Shown here piece after piece: positions 32,737-34,195 of a stretch of DNA of 34,195 nucleotides (position 1 is the stretch's first letter; each line of letters begins with the position of its first letter). The translations under genes were made by a program, and so were the position numbers. The notes under the pieces were generated by a model. The model was not told where the DNA came from. It saw only the letters and a list, made by a program, of their open reading frames with translations, and made no database searches. The stretch lies in assembly GCA_026399575.1 (NCBI GenBank), contig JAPLQS010000027.1, forward strand, positions 1-34,195, in the 5' to 3' direction. The DNA is from Nitrosospira sp. (GTDB taxonomy: Bacteria; Pseudomonadota; Gammaproteobacteria; Burkholderiales; Nitrosomonadaceae).

Positions 32737-34194
32737 TCAGGCAATCAGTTTGTCGGGCATCCGAATATGCCAATCTGTTACTTGCTGGTACTGGTGGGCC
32801 ACATTCAGCATTTGTGCTTCGGCAAAATAATTGCCGATGATATGCAAACCCACTGGCCGATTATTGTCGCCGAAGCCCGCAGGAATGGACATGCCAGGCA
32901 GCCCGGCCAGATTGGTGGCGATAGTGTAGGTATCGGACAGATACATCTGCACCGGATTGCCGCTTTTTTCTCCCAAAGAAAATGCAACCGTGGGCGTGGT
33001 CGGCCCCATGATGATGTCGCATTGCGCGAAGGCTGCGGCAAAATCCTGCGCAATCAGGCGGCGCAGTTTCTGTGCCTGAATGTAGTAGGCGTCGTAATAA
33101 CCGTGCGACAGCACATAGGTACCGATCAGAATACGGCGCTTCACTTCCGCGCCAAAGCCCTGTGCCCGGCTTTTCTGATACATGTCATTGAGGTCGGTAT
33201 ATTCTGGAGCGCGATGGCCGTAGCGTACGCCATCAAAACGGGACAGGTTGCTGGACGCCTCCGCTGGGGCCAGCACATAGTAAACGGGTATCGAAAGTTT
33301 GGTATTGGGCAGCGACACTTCCACCGTTTCTGCGCCCAGCTTGCGATATTCCGCGATAGCTGCCTCCACCGCACGTGCTACATCGGCGCTCATCCCCGCG
33401 ACGAAATATTCTTTCGGCAAGCCGATGCGCAGGCCTTGCAGCGGTCTTGCCAGATTGCGCGCGTAGTCCTCGGGCGCACGTTGCAGACTGGTCGAGTCGC
33501 GCGTATCGAATCCTGCCATGACGTTCAGCATCAAGGCCAGATCTTCCGCCGATTTCGCCATCGGTCCGCCCTGATCAAGACTCGAAGCAAACGCAATCAT
33601 GCCGTAGCGTGATACCAGCCCGTAAGTCGGTTTGATGCCGGAAATGCCGCACAAGGCTGCCGGCTGGCGGATGGAGCCGCCAGTGTCGGTACCGGTGGCG
33701 GCAGGCGCCATGCGCGCAGCCACGGCACAAGCCGAACCGCCGGAGCTGCCGCCCGGCACCGCCGTGATATCCCAGGGGTTTTTTACCGGACCGTAGAACG
33801 AGGTCTCGTTGCTCGACCCCATGGCAAATTCATCCATGTTGGTTTTGCCGATATTTACCGCGCCGGCGGCATTGAAGCGCTCGATTACACCGGCATCGTA
33901 GGGCGAAACGAAATTGGACAGCATTTTCGACCCGCAGGTGGTCAACCACCCCTTGGTACAGAAAATGTCTTTCTGGGCAATGGGAATGCCGGTCAGCGGT
34001 TGCGCCTGACCGGATGCAATCATCGCATCGGCAGCCTGTGCCTGCGCGAGGCTCATCTTTTCGTCGATCGTGATGAAAGCATTGTAGTCCGGGTTCAATG
34101 CCTTTACGCGCTTGAGGAATTCGCCAGTCAGTTCAACGCTGGAGATTTTTTTGGCGGCGAGCAGGGTGGAGAGCTGCTTGAGGCTGGAGTTCAA
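32737..34194 (-). CDS. gatA: Aspartyl/glutamyl-tRNA amidotransferase subunit A, 5' end at or past the window edge
   Basis: This amidase-signature glutaminase subunit of GatCAB supplies ammonia for transamidation. The Ser-cisSer-Lys triad is Lys75 (GIPIAQKD), Ser150 (PGGSSGGSA) and Ser174 ([12 protein letters not shown]). The frame starts with TTG at 34194, one base from the end of the window, and begins [15 protein letters not shown]. Family members begin within one or two residues of this, so the true ATG may lie just outside. The length of 485 residues is normal. Confidence 0.94.
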   Translation of the reverse strand: MNSSLKQLSTLLAAKKISSVELTGEFLKRVKALNPDYNAFITIDEKMSLAQAQAADAMIASGQAQPLTGIPIAQKDIFCTKGWLTTCGSKMLSNFVSPYDAGVIERFNAAGAVNIGKTNMDEFAMGSSNETSFYGPVKNPWDITAVPGGSSGGSACAVAARMAPAATGTDTGGSIRQPAALCGISGIKPTYGLVSRYGMIAFASSLDQGGPMAKSAEDLALMLNVMAGFDTRDSTSLQRAPEDYARNLARPLQGLRIGLPKEYFVAGMSADVARAVEAAIAEYRKLGAETVEVSLPNTKLSIPVYYVLAPAEASSNLSRFDGVRYGHRAPEYTDLNDMYQKSRAQGFGAEVKRRILIGTYVLSHGYYDAYYIQAQKLRRLIAQDFAAAFAQCDIIMGPTTPTVAFSLGEKSGNPVQMYLSDTYTIATNLAGLPGMSIPAGFGDNNRPVGLHIIGNYFAEAQMLNVAHQYQQVTDWHIRMPDKLIA

Positions 34195-34195
34195 C

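Overview
The window looks like chromosomal DNA of a betaproteobacterium, plausibly of the Nitrosomonadales or a related group. Three things suggest this: the block yqgE-ruvX-pyrR-pyrB-pyrC' on the minus strand, which is also seen in gammaproteobacteria; the rho-trxA neighbourhood; and the pairs aat-bpt and rnfB-like/nth/DUF1841. No rRNA, tRNA, CRISPR array or recognisable transposase gene was seen. The assignment rests on gene content and order alone.

Positions 1-4600 are accessory. They hold a papain-like (C1) cysteine protease fused to a six-repeat PLL-lectin-like propeller. An ATGA overlap joins it to a small chagasin-like (MEROPS I42) cysteine-protease inhibitor. After these come a BON-domain lipoprotein, an unrecognised 140-residue protein, a peptidoglycan-binding/lysozyme-like muralytic enzyme with no signal peptide, and a stand-alone HEPN-like protein. 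The protease-inhibitor pair is the most interesting item in the window.

Positions 4679-11933 are mixed metabolic and envelope genes: inorganic pyrophosphatase, a membrane-anchored alpha/beta hydrolase, an MFS transporter coupled to a DUF3025 protein, a glycerophosphodiester phosphodiesterase, a DhnA-type class I fructose-bisphosphate aldolase and an M48 lipoprotein metalloprotease. Three inverted-repeat elements (4015-4082, 6135-6374, 10331-10455) each begin on the last base of the upstream gene's stop codon.

Positions 12007-20281 are a long minus-strand housekeeping stretch, read from high to low coordinates: yqgE, ruvX, pyrR, pyrB, pyrC' (a dihydroorotase homologue that has lost its metal ligands), prlC, trxA, rho and rpmE, ending in an intrinsic terminator. 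With pyrD at 25407, the window covers several steps of pyrimidine synthesis, but the true dihydroorotase must lie elsewhere.

Positions 20493-25217 carry a ComEA-like helix-hairpin-helix protein, a coiled-coil/beta-barrel outer-membrane protein, an Rrf2 regulator with a three-cysteine Fe-S motif, the N-degron transferases aat and bpt, and an exported kinesin-light-chain-type TPR protein. Positions 25407-34194 carry pyrD, an RnfB-like ferredoxin, nth, a DUF1841 protein, two tandem monohaem cytochromes c, a Uup-type ABC-F protein, gatB and gatA. gatA runs to the window edge.
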